Shown piece after piece: positions 43,509-53,666 of a stretch of 64,000 nucleotides of DNA. Every line of letters begins with the position of its first letter. The stretch's first letter is position 1. The stretch is taken from NCBI GenBank assembly GCA_963847085.1, contig CAWJYO010000009.1, positions 248,001 through 312,000 of the forward strand. Direction: 5' to 3'. This DNA comes from Ilyomonas sp963847085 (GTDB lineage Bacteria; Bacteroidota; Bacteroidia; Chitinophagales; Chitinophagaceae). The translations under genes and the position numbers were made by a program. A model generated the notes under the pieces. It was not told the origin of the DNA. It worked only from the letters and a program-made list of their open reading frames with translations, and ran no database searches.

Positions 43509-45434
43509 TCAAAATTTCCATCTTACAAAGGCTTCCATTGCTTCATAGTTTGCCAACCCAAGCTTGTCATAAATCTTGGCAGTTTCGCGGTTGCGTTCGG
43601 CAGCGCGTACCCAGAATTCACGCGAATCATCACCCGGAAACACAGGCGTATCTTTTTGTGATTGATGTTTAAAAATAGCATTGCGTTTCCGGATCACTTC
43701 CTGTGGCGAAAGCGGAACTGCCATTTCAATTTCATAAGGCTCAAACTCATGCCAGGCGCCACGATACATCCACACCCAACAATCTTTCACCCATTCCTCA
43801 CCACTGTTGCGCAATTGTGTAAGCGATTCCATAATGATGCGAAAGCAAACGATATGTGTGCCGTGCGGGTCGGCAAAATCGCCCGCTGTAAACACCTGGT
43901 GAGGTTTTACATGTTGTAATAATTCTTTGGTTAAGATCAACATCCAACTGGCTTACAGGGTTCTTTTTAGTTTTGCCGGTTTCGTAAAACGGAAGTGCCA
44001 TAAAATGAATGTGATCATCGGGCAAGCCTGCATAACGTGCACCGGCAATGGCTTCGGTTTTGCGAATCAATCCTTTTGCTGTGCGAAGTGTAGCAATGTC
44101 AACTTCATTGGGTTTCTTTGTCTGCATAAAATCCCGCATCTCTTTGTACACATCGCCCAATCCATTGCTACCTTCCTTCATACTTTGATTAAAGTCAATG
44201 GCAAACTCAATATATCGCAATACATCATCATCCCAAACCGCTGTATTGCCTGATGTTTGATAAGCCACATGCACATCGTGGTGCTGATCAACCAAACGGA
44301 TAAATGTGCCGCCCATCGAAATCACATCATCATCAGGATGCGGCGAGAAAATAATCACTCTTTTTTTAGCAGGTTCCGAGCGTTCCGGGCCGGTTGGTAT
44401 CATCGGTGTTGGGTTTGCCGCCAGGCCAGCCGGTAATGGTGTGCTGCATTTTATTAAACACACTCATGTTGATGTTATAAGCCGGTCCTTTTTGTGTAAC
44501 CAACTGGCTCATGCCATTGTTGTTATAATCCTCGTCAGTGAGTTTTAAAATAGGCTTTATCTTCTTTAAATGATAACCAGATCACTGCTTTTTTAATCAG
44601 CTTTTCTGTCCATTGGCAGTCTTTTACCAGCCACGGCGTATCAAAGCGCGTTAACTCACTTGCCGCATCGGTGTCCAGTACAAATTCTATTTTATCAGAT
44701 AGTTGTAGATAGGTAGCCGGAACACGCGATGTAATTTCGCCTTCCACCGCTTTTTTAATGATGGGAGCTTTGTTTTTGCTCCATGCCATCAGGATGATTT
44801 CGCGGGCTTTTAAAATGGTGCCGATGCCCATGGTAATGGCTTTGTAAGGCACGTTTTCTTTTGCACCAAATTCGCGCGAAGCATCACGGCGGGTAAGGTC
44901 GGCAAGCGTTACCAAACGCGTTCCTGAATTGGGCGCCGAACCCGGCTCGTTAAAACCAATATGACCTGTACGACCAATGCCTAATATCTGCAAATCCAAA
45001 CCACCAAGCGCTTCTATTTTCTTTTCATAATCAAGGCAAAATCCGGTAATGTCTTTTTGTGCAACCGTGCCATCGGGAATATGAATGTTAGCTCTGTCAA
45101 TATTGATATGATTAAACAAATGCTCGTTCATAAACTTCACATAGCTCTGCCTTGCATCGGGCTGCATAGGATAGTACTCGTCCAGGTTAAAAGTGATGAC
45201 ATTTGCAAAGCTTAGATCTTCTTCCTTGTGCATCCGCACCAGTTCCTGATATACATTAACAGGCGTATCGCCGGTAGCCAAACCCAATACAGCAGCTTCA
45301 CCGCGATGTTGTTTAGAAGTAATGATGGCTGCAATGCGCCGCGCCACTTCTATTGATGCTGTGAGGCGGTTAGGATACACAGTAACGGGTAGCTTTTCAA
45401 AGCGTGTTTCTTCCAGTAAGTTTAATCTTGCCAT
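43509..45434 (-). CDS. nagB: Glucosamine-6-phosphate deaminase fused to an LmbE/PIG-L deacetylase-like domain (three or more frame breaks)
   Basis: The N-terminal ~270 residues are NagB (GlcN-6-P to fructose-6-P plus ammonia): VLGLATGDTPVNVYQEL, TFNLDEYYPM with the catalytic Asp, and LGIGRTGHIGFNEPGS. After WLSFKEDKAYFK and a corrected frame (LTDEDYNNNGMSQLV) comes an LmbE-like zinc hydrolase domain, VIIFSPHPDDDVISMGG, and later VFTAGDFADPHGTHIVCF. Long NagB-LmbE proteins of ~640 residues are a known Bacteroidetes form. Breaks near 44555, 44395 and 43935 are single-base. It follows the GH20 gene by 21 bp, so both serve GlcNAc use. Confidence 0.85.
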
Positions 45435-45455
45435 AAATTCAATAAAAATAAAAGT

Positions 45456-47787
45456 TTATTGTAAGTGTACGAGCCAGTTTTTAGGAACAGGTCTGTGCGT
45501 TTGGGCCTCTTTTGTGCTATACAACAGTTCCAATCTGTATCCGCCACCGCCTTCTATGAACGATAAATGGAAAGGATGCGTTCCTTTTTCCAATGCTATC
45601 TGACCACTTTTTTCAATAGCCGAATGCAAACCATCGTTATCTACCACTACTTTATCGTCAATGCTTAAAACGCCGCCATCATCGCAGGTTAAATAAAAAG
45701 AATAAATTCCGGTTTGCGGCACATTGATATATCCTTTGTATTGCAAGCCAAAGCTCGGCGCATGTATGGTTGGTGCAACGGCAATCAGAATCGGTTGCAA
45801 AGGTACTATCCCGCTCTGCATTTTGCATTGCACCCGTATTTTTAAAAAAGCCTTTGTAATAATCGCACTGCAATCCATTTGCTGCATTGCTGATTGCCAC
45901 TGGCTTTTGATACGATTGTTGGGTGTAATGCAAGGTATAAATATCGCCGCGTGCACTTTGCGTAAAGCCTGCCAGTTTGATGGTAGCATCACTGGTAATA
46001 GTGAGTGGCTTATTTAATATTGTCGAATTTATATTGGGCAAAGAATTATCAGTAGTATAATGAAATACCATTTCCTTCAAGGGCGGCGTTACGGATAAAA
46101 CTGCACTATCAACAAACACATTTTCCTCCACCAATCCGGTTACATCGGGCAAACGATAATGAATGTGCATAGCATCTAAAAGTGGGTATTGCTTCCTTAA
46201 TCTTTTTTGATAAAAAGAAAAGCCTTCTTCGCCTTTATCACCTGTCCACAGGCGTTCTGCCAAAGCCGTCATGCGTGGCATAGTAAGATAGTCTGCTCTG
46301 TTTTCCGAAGGCACATGCTCCGTCCACAGGTTCGCCTGCGCACCTTGTATAAAACTTCCTTCTTTTTCAGTTAAACCTTTGGGCACAACTGAAAAATGAT
46401 AAATATCTTCCAGCGAATGATTGTTGGGAGGGGCGTCGAAATACAAAGGTGTGCCCGGTGTCATAATCACTTTGTTGCCGTGCTTTGCCGCTTCTATTGG
46501 TGCTTTCGGCACCCAGCTTCGCCAGTACATTACAACAGCCGTCGAGCTTACGCCACCTTCTAAAATTTCATCCCAGCCTATCAGTTGCCTGCCTTTCGAG
46601 TTGAAAAATTTTTCCATCCGTTTTACAAAATAACTTTGCAGCTCGTCCACATTTTTCAATCCTTCTTTTTGCATCAATTCCTTGCATTGAGGTGATTGCG
46701 CCCAGCTTTCTTTTCCTACTTCATCGGCACCAAGATGAATGTATTTTGAAGGAAACAAATCAATGATTTCACTAAATACATTTTGGGCAAATTCAAACGT
46801 AGTTTCCTTGCAGGGACAAATGGGCGTAGAAAACAATTGTCCCCATCCATTCTGCTCGCTGCACGAAAGAAAGGGATACAAGTTGATGGCAGCCATCATG
46901 TGGCCGGGCATGTCTATTTCGGGAACGATAGTAATGTGTTTGGAAGCGGCATAAGCAACCAGGTCTTTGATTTGTTTTTGCGTATAAAATCCACCGTACA
47001 GCGTTTTGCCATCGCGATGAATGATGTGCGATGTATCAATGATAAAATCAGGGTTATCAGCCGCAAGCTTCATACATTCTGAATCCTGGTTGTTGAAGGT
47101 TCGCCATGCGCCTTCCTCTGTTAGTTTTGGATATTTTTTTATTTCGATGCGCCAGCCCTGGTCGTCGGTAAGATGCAGGTGAAACATATTCATTTTATAC
47201 AGCGCCATCCTGTCTATAAATCTCTTTAGATAGTCAATCGAAAAAAAGTGCCGCGAAACATCCAAGTGCATACCGCGCCAGGCATATAAAGGCTCGTCCT
47301 GAATGGTTACGCAAGGAATAGAAATAGCGCCGGAAGATGTCGCAACCGGCATCAATTGACGGATGGTTTGAATGGCCCGAAATGCGCCTGCGCCCGTTTT
47401 GGCCCTGATAACAATTTTATTAGGCGAAATGGAAAGCCCGTAGCCTTCTTCCGCGTTTGTTTTTGCATCAATTTGTAAAACAATGTTGCTTTTGATGTTG
47501 GCTGAAGAAGCAACGGGCAGCGTTTTTCCTAACTCTTCTTTTATCAGCAACTGCAATTGCTCTGTTTCATTTTTAAAAAACTCATTACCAACAATTGTGG
47601 TTTGAGGCGTGATGATAAAGGAACCAGTTTGAGCTTCTAAGTGAGACGGATAAGGAATGAGCGGATAGCGTTCGGCATTTGCGCCTTGTTGCGCAAAAGA
47701 AATGGCGCAAAAACAAAACACGCAGATCAAAAAATAAAGAAAACGGTTGCAAAAAGGGGCAAGTGAAATGTTTTGTCTGAATCGCAT
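45456..47787 (-). CDS. Secreted beta-N-acetylhexosaminidase, GH20, with PA14-like tail (one frame break)
   Basis: It removes terminal GlcNAc or GalNAc from chitin fragments or glycans. The ATG at 47787 starts a signal peptide (FLYFLICVFCFCAISFAQ). A GH20 N-terminal alpha/beta domain (YPLIPYPSHLEAQTG) precedes the TIM barrel with RGMHLDVSRHF, LHLTDDQGWRIEI, PEIDMPGHMMAA and the catalytic Asp-Glu in HLGADEVGKESW. A chitobiase-type C-terminal segment and then a PA14-like domain (YKGYINVPQTGIYSFYLTCDDGG) follow after one frame break near 45815. The next gene is NagB-LmbE in the same operon. Confidence 0.9.
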
Positions 47788-47948
47788 TTGAAACAAAAAT
47801 AAAAACTTCCTCCGGTTTGTGGGATTGGCGGGTAAATGTTGAATCTGTTTGGTAAAAAATTGACAAGTATCTGTAAAATATAGACTGGCATTGCGCTTCC
47901 GTTTCCTCAAACGAAACCGCAATGAATCAAAATTTTTGTGGAATTGAT

Positions 47949-47995
47949 GAACTGCAAACCTATAAGGTTTAAAAAACCTTATAGGTTTGCAGTTC
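47949..47995. terminator. Perfect 22-bp palindrome
   Basis: GAACTGCAAACCTATAAGG + TTT, a 3-nt AAA loop, and the exact complement. It lies between the start of the GH20 gene and the stop of the tfoX-domain gene, so it terminates the latter on the minus strand. Confidence 0.8.
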
Positions 47996-48004
47996 TATCT
48001 GGTT

Positions 48005-48349
48005 TTACTTCTTTTTCTTTTTCGATGATTTTGCATGTTTATTAAATGCGAGGCAAAGTTTCACCCAATATAGTAATTCGCTGTTGTTCTTCACCGCTTC
48101 TTCATCAACCAAAACATAACCTTTGTATTCGCGCCCTTTCATGTGCATTGTACGGCAGCCCCCTTTCTCAACCAGTTCTTCGTGCATTGCAGGGTCAATG
48201 CGGCACATCATACTATCATCACCTACACTTATGCATAGTTTGTCATCTACCATAAAAGCGGTGCCGCGAAACATATTTTTCTCTGTTACACCTGGTGTGT
48301 TTGCCAGTGCTTCCCGTATTCTGTTGGCAAACGGAATGTTCAGTGCCAT
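48005..48349 (-). CDS. TfoX N-terminal domain protein
   Basis: A 114-residue single-domain protein: REALANTPGVTEKNMFRGTAFMVDDKLCISV is the TfoX_N pattern (shown in part: EKNMFRGTAFMV), ending in a Lys-rich tail. In gamma-proteobacteria TfoX/Sxy controls competence; stand-alone TfoX_N proteins in Bacteroidetes have no proven role. ATG 48349 is preferred because the TATTTTTTG box and GCAAAAACAAA leader lie directly before it. Confidence 0.85.
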   Translation of the reverse strand: MALNIPFANRIREALANTPGVTEKNMFRGTAFMVDDKLCISVGDDSMMCRIDPAMHEELVEKGGCRTMHMKGREYKGYVLVDEEAVKNNSELLYWVKLCLAFNKHAKSSKKKKK

Positions 48350-48385
48350 AAGCTTTGTTTTTGCCCAAAAAATAAACAATATTCT

Positions 48386-49281
48386 TTATGCAAACGATAA
48401 CGAATTGCCTGCCGGAACATGCGTTACCGGAACAGAAGGTACGGCCTGTTTTAGCCAGTTTTTCATCCATTCCGAGCCAGGTTCCTCACTCGCAATATGT
48501 CCAAGAACCACAAGCGAAAGCTCTTCACCCATAGCTCTCGCATCGCGCACATATTCTGCTGTTTCCCATTCGTGTATCTCACCACACATCAGCACATCGG
48601 GTTTGGTTTTGCCCATTAATTTTATCTGTTTTTCACCACCAGCGGCGCCGGGCAAGAGCAACACTTTTTTGCACTGTTGCTGCAGGTTGCCAATGTATCT
48701 TACTTCTTCAATGTTGAGTTTGTTTTTGGCATATTTTATCAATGCATCCAAGCTGGTGGAAGGAATGTTTACAATTGCGTTTGTATTGCCGTCGTAGTAT
48801 TGCTTCCAGTCTAATTGGTTCAATACACCTTCACCCACGCCATCCGGTTTTAGGCTGTGAATGGTATCGTGGTTGCGCCATACAGCAATATTGTGTTGTT
48901 GCAATAAGGCCCTTTTGTATTGATATACGTCGTCGCTTTGCAGCCAGTCTGTTTTGTCTTCATGATTATAAAAAGTTGGTTCATGCGCAATGATGAAATT
49001 GGCATTTGCAGCAACTGCTTTTTTAATTACATCAATAGTTGCAAACATTGTAGTAACAATGCCGGTTACAACGATATCGCGGTTTCCGGCTTTTAAAGTA
49101 TCAACCGTATTAGGAAACGGGCGACAGGAATTTGCTTCATAAACAAATCCATAATCTCACCAACGGTTATCGTTTGTTTTTGAGCCAAAATATTGTTGGC
49201 TTTACTTAACATTGGCATTGATAATACCGCAGCACTACCCACCGTTTTGGATAGTGTATTGATGAATTTTCTTCTTTCCAT
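48386..49281 (-). CDS. Exported NIF3-like dinuclear-metal protein (one frame break)
   Basis: NIF3/GTP cyclohydrolase 1 type 2 fold. Metal-ligand regions: ANFIIAHEPTFYNH, VWRNHDTIHS, and the C-terminal VLGHIASEEPG. The N-terminus (MERRKFINTLSKTVGSAAVLSM) has a twin Arg followed by a hydrophobic stretch, so it looks like a Tat or Sec signal, unusual for the cytoplasmic NIF3 family. One missing base near 49122 (CGTTTCC) splits the signal from the rest; corrected it reads VARFPNTVDTLKAGNRDIVVTGI in one frame (quoted VARFPNTVDTLK). Function unknown. Confidence 0.82.
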
Positions 49282-49312
49282 ATTTTGTTTTGTTGTTTTT
49301 TTATTTGATGAT

Positions 49313-49379
49313 TTTTTTACCGCAGAGAAAAGAGTTTGCAGAGTTTACGCAGAGTAAATAAACTCTTTGCAGTAAAAAA
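49313..49379. repeat. ACCGCAGAGAAAAGAG inverted repeat
   Basis: TTTTTTACCGCAGAGAAAAG and the right side AACTCTTTGCAGTAAAAAA pair; the middle carries a second unit, GCAGAGTTTACGCAGAG. It lies between two minus-strand genes and ends at the stop codon of the EamA gene. Confidence 0.75.
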
Positions 49380-49793
49380 TTATAGTATCAATACAAGCGT
49401 TCCCATAATAATCAAACCCGCGCCTATACCGGTTTTCAGCGTTAGCTGTTCACCCAAGAACAAAACCGCTAACACAATGGCAATGGCAACGCTCAGCTTA
49501 TCAACCGGCGCTACCTGCGATACCTTTCCCAACTGCAAGGCTTTGAAATAAAATATCCACGATAAGCCCGTCGCAATGCCTGATAACAAGAGGAACAACA
49601 GGTTGTGTTTGGTTAACGAACCTGTAGTAGCAATGCCGCCGCGAAAGATGGCAATGGCCCAGGCAAGCACCAATATTACGCTGGTGCGAATGGCAGTTGC
49701 TAAATCAGTATCTACCCCTTTAATTCCAATCTTGGCGAAGATGGCTGTGAGCGCCGCAAATAAGGCCGAAAGCAAAGCATATATCCACCACAT
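49380..49793 (-). CDS. EamA-domain (DMT) transporter, four-helix half-size form
   Basis: This 137-residue membrane protein consists of a single EamA unit: WWIYALLSALFAALTAIFAKIG, then helices around 35-50, 65-90 (LLFLLLSGIATGLSWIFYFKAL), 95-112 and 118-137. The motif LGKVSQVAPVDKLSVAIAIVLAVLFLGEQL is the standard EamA end (quoted part: VAPVDKLSVAIAIVLA). Single-unit proteins act as dimers. The substrate is unknown. It is divergent from kbl. Confidence 0.85.
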   Translation of the reverse strand: MWWIYALLSALFAALTAIFAKIGIKGVDTDLATAIRTSVILVLAWAIAIFRGGIATTGSLTKHNLLFLLLSGIATGLSWIFYFKALQLGKVSQVAPVDKLSVAIAIVLAVLFLGEQLTLKTGIGAGLIIMGTLVLIL

Positions 49794-49839
49794 AATTTCT
49801 CATTTGTAAAAGTAAAGATGGTGAATATTTCTTCCCCAT

Positions 49840-49847
49840 TACTTTTG
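49840..49847 (+). promoter_or_regulatory. -7 box of kbl
   Basis: TACTTTTG, an exact TAnnTTTG, 17 nt before the ATG at 49865; this supports the upstream start of kbl despite the early frame break. Confidence 0.55.
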
Positions 49848-49864
49848 CAGCATAACGATTATTT

Positions 49865-51065
49865 ATGAACGAAACATTTGTAAACCGTATTCAAAATGAA
49901 CTGAGCTGAAATTGAAACGGCAGGATTGTTTAAGCGGGAAAGAATCATCACCAGCGAACAGGGACCTGAGATTGAAGTGGGCGGCAAAACAGTATTGAAT
50001 TTTTGCGCGAATAATTATCTCGGTTTGTCATCTCATCCCAAAGTGATAGAAGCTGCACACGAAGCCATTAACACGCATGGTTACGGCATGAGCAGTGTGC
50101 GTTTCATCTGCGGCACGCAGGACATTCATAAAGAACTGGAACACCGCATATCGCAATTTTTAGGAACAGAAGATACTATTTTATATGCCGCTTGTTTTGA
50201 TGCGAACGGCGGCGTTTTTGAGCCACTGTTTAACGAGCAGGATGCCATCATTTCTGATGCTTTAAACCATGCTTCCATTATAGATGGCGTGCGGCTTTGC
50301 AAGGCGCAGCGTTATCGCTATGAGCACAACAGCATGGAAGATTTGGAAGATAAGCTAAAACAAACCCAAACCCTGCGCAGCCGCATTATTGTAACCGATG
50401 GTTCATTCAGTATGGATGGCACCATTGCACAGTTGGATAAGATAGTAGAACTGGCTGAAAAATATAATGCCATTATTATGATTGATGAATGCCACAGCTC
50501 AGGTTTTTTGGGTAAAACCGGAAGAGGCACGCATGAGTATCGTGGTGTGATGGGAAAGATTGACATTATCACCGGAACGTTGGGCAAAGCGTTGGGAGGT
50601 GCGAGTGGCGGCTTTACTTCAGGACGAAAAGAAATCATTGAATTGCTTCGGCAAAGAAGCCGTCCGTATTTGTTTTCCAACACCGTTGCACCGAGCATTG
50701 TAGGCGCTTCTATTGCCGTGCTGGAGATGCTTACCGAAACCACAGAGCTAAGAGATAAACTGGAGCTCAACACAAAATATTTTCGCCAAAAAATGACGGA
50801 AGCTGGCTTTGATATTAAGCCCGGCGATCATCCGATTGTTCCTATTATGTTGTATGATGCAGTGGTGGCGCAAACCTTTGCGGCAAAGTTGCTGGAGGAA
50901 GGCATTTATGTGATTGGATTTTTCTATCCTGTGGTGGCGAAAGGGGCGGCACGTATTCGTGTGCAATTGAGTGCTGCGCACGAGCCACATCATTTAGATA
51001 AAGCCATTGCTGCTTTTACAAAAGTGGGTAAGGAGTTGGGTGTGCTGAAGGAGAAAAAGGGATAA
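49865..51065 (+). CDS. kbl: Glycine C-acetyltransferase (one frame break)
   Basis: KBL cleaves 2-amino-3-ketobutyrate with CoA to glycine and acetyl-CoA in threonine breakdown; it needs PLP. The alpha-oxoamine synthase signatures are FCANNYLGLSSHP, GYGMSSVRFICGTQ, DALNHASIIDGVRL, DECHSSGFLG and the PLP Lys in TGTLGKALGGASGG. One extra T near 49909 separates the true start (MNETFVNRIQNELS) from EIETAGLFKRER. About 400 residues when corrected. Monocistronic; a palindrome follows. Confidence 0.93.
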
Positions 51066-51078
51066 AAACAAACATTTT

Positions 51079-51127
51079 TAAGGCACAAGGTTCCGAACCT
51101 TTAAAAGGTTCGGAACCTTGTGCCTTA
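51079..51127. terminator. Perfect 24-bp palindrome after kbl
   Basis: TAAGGCACAAGGTTCCGAAC + CTTT, a single A, and the exact complement. It lies between convergent kbl and the DUF4142 gene. Confidence 0.85.
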
Positions 51128-51161
51128 TGACGTTCGGAACTTTCGCTTTGCCCTTTTTATT

Positions 51162-51734
51162 TTACTTCAAAACTGCCTTAATCGCCTTTACAGAATCTAA
51201 GTGCATTTGCAGCATCGGGATGTTTTGCGTTGCAAATCCTTTTATTGCTAAATCCTGTAAATTTTTGCTGGCATCGGTAAATTCTTCAATGTCTTCTTTA
51301 TGGTCGCTTTCCATCAAACCCATATAATCTTTGTCAAACTCTTTTCCGCTTTTCTTGCTCAGTTCATCATAATGTTTTTGAGCGTCGTTCGATAAACTTT
51401 GCGGAATGGCAATGCCTTTCTGCTGAGCAATCGCTTTTAATGCATCGTTGCCTTTGGTGTGGTCGCGAACCATCATCATACCAAAATCTTTCACGCGCTG
51501 GCTGGCGGCTTTTTGTTGCGCTAGTTGTCCAAGCTGCACTTCCAGCATTCCACCGCTGGCAGCTTTAGTAAGAAAATCAGAAGCATCGGTGTTCGTATGC
51601 GGCGTACTGTCGTTCTGTGCACGCGCACTGTCAACGCTGTCTTGCTTGTTGTTTCCGTTGCCGCAGGCTTGTGTAAGTAAAACAACCGCAGCAAGGCCGG
51701 CAATGCAAAGTATTTGTTTCATAGCTTTTTTCAT
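51162..51734 (-). CDS. DUF4142 domain lipoprotein
   Basis: The lipobox VLLTQAC gives an N-terminal lipidated Cys. A Ser/Asp/Asn-rich linker follows, then the DUF4142 helical, ferritin-like domain (FLTKAASGGMLEVQLGQLA, VKDFGMMMVRDHTKGNDAL, and a C-terminal HLDSVKAIKAVL). The family occurs in envelope-stress settings, function unknown. The start may also be ATG 51785, since a TATTTTTTG box and the GCAAAAACAAA leader end exactly there; that would put 17 extra residues before the signal peptide. Confidence 0.85.
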   Translation of the reverse strand: MKKAMKQILCIAGLAAVVLLTQACGNGNNKQDSVDSARAQNDSTPHTNTDASDFLTKAASGGMLEVQLGQLAQQKAASQRVKDFGMMMVRDHTKGNDALKAIAQQKGIAIPQSLSNDAQKHYDELSKKSGKEFDKDYMGLMESDHKEDIEEFTDASKNLQDLAIKGFATQNIPMLQMHLDSVKAIKAVLK

Positions 51735-51856
51735 GATTGAAACAAATGGCAAGCCATAAGAAGAAGATGAAAAAATAATCTCCATTTGTTTTTGCACAAA
51801 AAATATAGTGGTTCAATTTATTAACAGCAGTAAGTAGATTTTTACGGCAAAAACAA

Positions 51857-51907
51857 AAGCAAAAGAAAACGTTCCCAATCTTTCAATTCGGAACGCTTCT
51901 TTTGCTT
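51857..51907 (-). terminator. Imperfect hairpin GCAAAAGAA...TTCTTTTGC
   Basis: AAGCAAAAGAAAACGTTCC pairs with GGAACGCTTCTTTTGCTT, one mismatch region, 14-nt loop. It lies downstream of the small minus-strand frame at 52002-52160 and upstream of the DUF4142 promoter. Confidence 0.6.
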
Positions 51908-52001
51908 ATTACTAATTCTATAGATTCTTACTACTTATCTTTTGTCCGGAAATTTGGGACACATTTCCATGTGCTATTGGATTCAATTATTTGTGTTGAA
52001 A

Positions 52002-52160
52002 TTATTGCATTAAAAAACGTGATACAAACGACGGCATACAAAACCGCATCATGAGTTTTACCAATGGTTTTAATACTACGCTTAGCACCCGTGTTGATGC
52101 CCACTGAAATGAAAATAAAATGGCTGACAACAGCGATGATGTTACAAGTTCTGTTTTCAT
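52002..52160 (-). CDS. Possible 52-residue hydrophobic peptide
   Basis: The frame encodes MKTELVTSSLLSAILFSFQW and continues with Lys/Arg-spaced hydrophobic residues, resembling a small membrane-associated peptide. I recognise no family. Support is limited to an open frame followed by a hairpin. The space between it and the YXWGXW gene (52161-52356) shows nothing else apart from an orphan GCAAAAACAAA at 52324. Confidence 0.3.
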   Translation of the reverse strand: MKTELVTSSLLSAILFSFQWASTRVLSVVLKPLVKLMMRFCMPSFVSRFLMQ

Positions 52161-52356
52161 AATTGGATTCTTTTTAATTTTTCGGAATGAGTGTAAATTA
52201 CAAAGCATCACATTACGGCTGAAACAGCAAAACCAATTTTAAGTAGGTTCTAATTTATTTTTAATCGAATTTTAATGTTGAGGAAAAAAAGATTTTCGTA
52301 CGAAAGTGAGCATATAAAATAAGTGGCAAAAACAAAGGCAAGGGTTGAAAAATAAA

Positions 52357-52659
52357 TTATCCTCTTCTCCACGAGCCGGGCATCCAATACCAGCCTCTGC
52401 GCTCTCTTATCCATCTGCCGGGCATCCACACCCAACCTGCACGCGGCGCTGCCCAATAGCCCGGCTGATATACATAATGCCTGCCGCGCAGCACCCATTC
52501 GCCTTCAATCCAAACGTAGTTGGAACGCGGCGCCAACGGACGTGGCACTGCTCTTGCCTGCGGCTGAACATCAACAAAGATGCGCTGTGCATTTGTGGCC
52601 TGCGAAAAGCCAATCGCCAATACAAATAGTACTGTGCATTTAACAATCAGTTGTTTCAT
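52357..52659 (-). CDS. YXWGXW repeat-containing secreted protein
   Basis: A 100-residue protein with a signal peptide (VLFVLAIGFSQATNAQ) and three Trp-rich repeats: YVWIEGEWVLRGRHYVYQPGYW, AGWVWMPGRW and GWYWMPGSW (in short, W-x(3)-G-x-W units). It matches the YXWGXW family found in envelope proteins of many Gram-negatives, of unknown role. The start ATG is clear. Confidence 0.88.
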   Translation of the reverse strand: MKQLIVKCTVLFVLAIGFSQATNAQRIFVDVQPQARAVPRPLAPRSNYVWIEGEWVLRGRHYVYQPGYWAAPRAGWVWMPGRWIRERRGWYWMPGSWRRG

Positions 52660-52785
52660 AAAAACTATTTTTGTTGTTTATCAATCAACGTTCAGATGGC
52701 TTGCCCTTACTTTGGTTTAATAAAAAAATGTAAACAATAAACTTCATTATCACTTCATACAAAACTGAACAAAAACAAATTTGTT

Positions 52786-53580
52786 ATGATACAAAATCAT
52801 GAAATAGATTACAAAATTGTGGGTGAAGAAATGCAGTATGTGGAGATAGAACTCGACCCGCAGGAAACCGCCGTTGCCGAAAGCGGCGCATTTTTAATGA
52901 TGGACGACGGTATACAAATGCAAACCATTTTTGGCGATGGCAGCGCACAGCAAGGTGGTGGCATTTTTAATAAACTGTTGAACGCTGGCAGGCGCGTACT
53001 GGTTGGCGAAAGTTTGTTTATGACTGCTTTTACCAATGTTGGCTATGGCAAAAAACATGTGAGCTTTGCCGCGCCTTATGCAGGAAAAATTATTGCGCTG
53101 AATTTGCAGCAATTGGGTGGCACCGTTATTTGCCAGAAAGATGCTTTTTTGTGTGCAGCAAAAGGTGTTAGCATCAGCATTGCTTTTCAACGAAAATTAG
53201 GAACCGGCTTGTTTGGCGGTGAAGGTTTTATTATGGAAAAACTGCAAGGCGATGGCATGGCGTTTATGCACGCCGGTGGTCATGTATTTCAAAGAGAACT
53301 GGCTGCGGGAGAAATTTTAAAAATTGATACGGGCTGCCTCGTGGGTTATACCGCTACGGTGGATTACGACATTCAGTTTATTGGTGGCATCCGCAATTCT
53401 TTTTTTGGTGGTGAAGGTTTGTTTTTTGCTACGCTTCGCGGGCCAGGAATTGTGTGGATTCAAACGCTTCCGGTAAGCCGTTTGGCGCATCGCATCCTGA
53501 TGTATGGCACTACACAACGCAAAGAAGAAGGCAGCATTCTGGGCACATTAGGCAACATGATTGACGGAGATAGCTATTAA
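52786..53580 (+). CDS. AIM24 family protein (TIGR00266-type)
   Basis: A 264-residue all-beta protein of the AIM24/TIGR00266 family: VEIELDPQETAVAESGAFLMMDDGI, GGIFNKLLNAGRRVLVGESLFMTAF, then IICQKDAFLCA-like strand, GLFGGEGFIMEKLQGDGMAFMHAGG and SFFGGEGLFFATLRGPGIVWIQTLP (characteristic GLFGGEG and FFGGEG loops). Function in bacteria is unknown. The start follows an A-rich leader AACAAAAACAAA. Monocistronic. Confidence 0.9.
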   Translation: MIQNHEIDYKIVGEEMQYVEIELDPQETAVAESGAFLMMDDGIQMQTIFGDGSAQQGGGIFNKLLNAGRRVLVGESLFMTAFTNVGYGKKHVSFAAPYAGKIIALNLQQLGGTVICQKDAFLCAAKGVSISIAFQRKLGTGLFGGEGFIMEKLQGDGMAFMHAGGHVFQRELAAGEILKIDTGCLVGYTATVDYDIQFIGGIRNSFFGGEGLFFATLRGPGIVWIQTLPVSRLAHRILMYGTTQRKEEGSILGTLGNMIDGDSY

Positions 53581-53587
53581 TATTTTT

Positions 53588-53661
53588 GATTTAAGATTTA
53601 TGTTTTTGGAGAAACACTTTTTAGTCAAATCATAAATCATCAATCACAAATCATAAATCAG
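53588..53661. repeat. AAATCATAAATCA-type repeat
   Basis: CAAATCATAAATCATCAATC with two further units (CACAAATCATAAATCAG) on the right, and the inverse TGATTTAAGATTTATG on the left, giving a weak hairpin between AIM24 and the flippase gene. Confidence 0.6.
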
Positions 53662-53666
53662 ATTTT

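Noticed and set aside
43182..43661. Open frame continuing lpxK across the intergenic repeat into the antisense of nagB-lmbE
   Set aside because: The extra part is repeat DNA and the reverse of a well-supported coding region; a single extra A gives a natural lpxK end at 43278.
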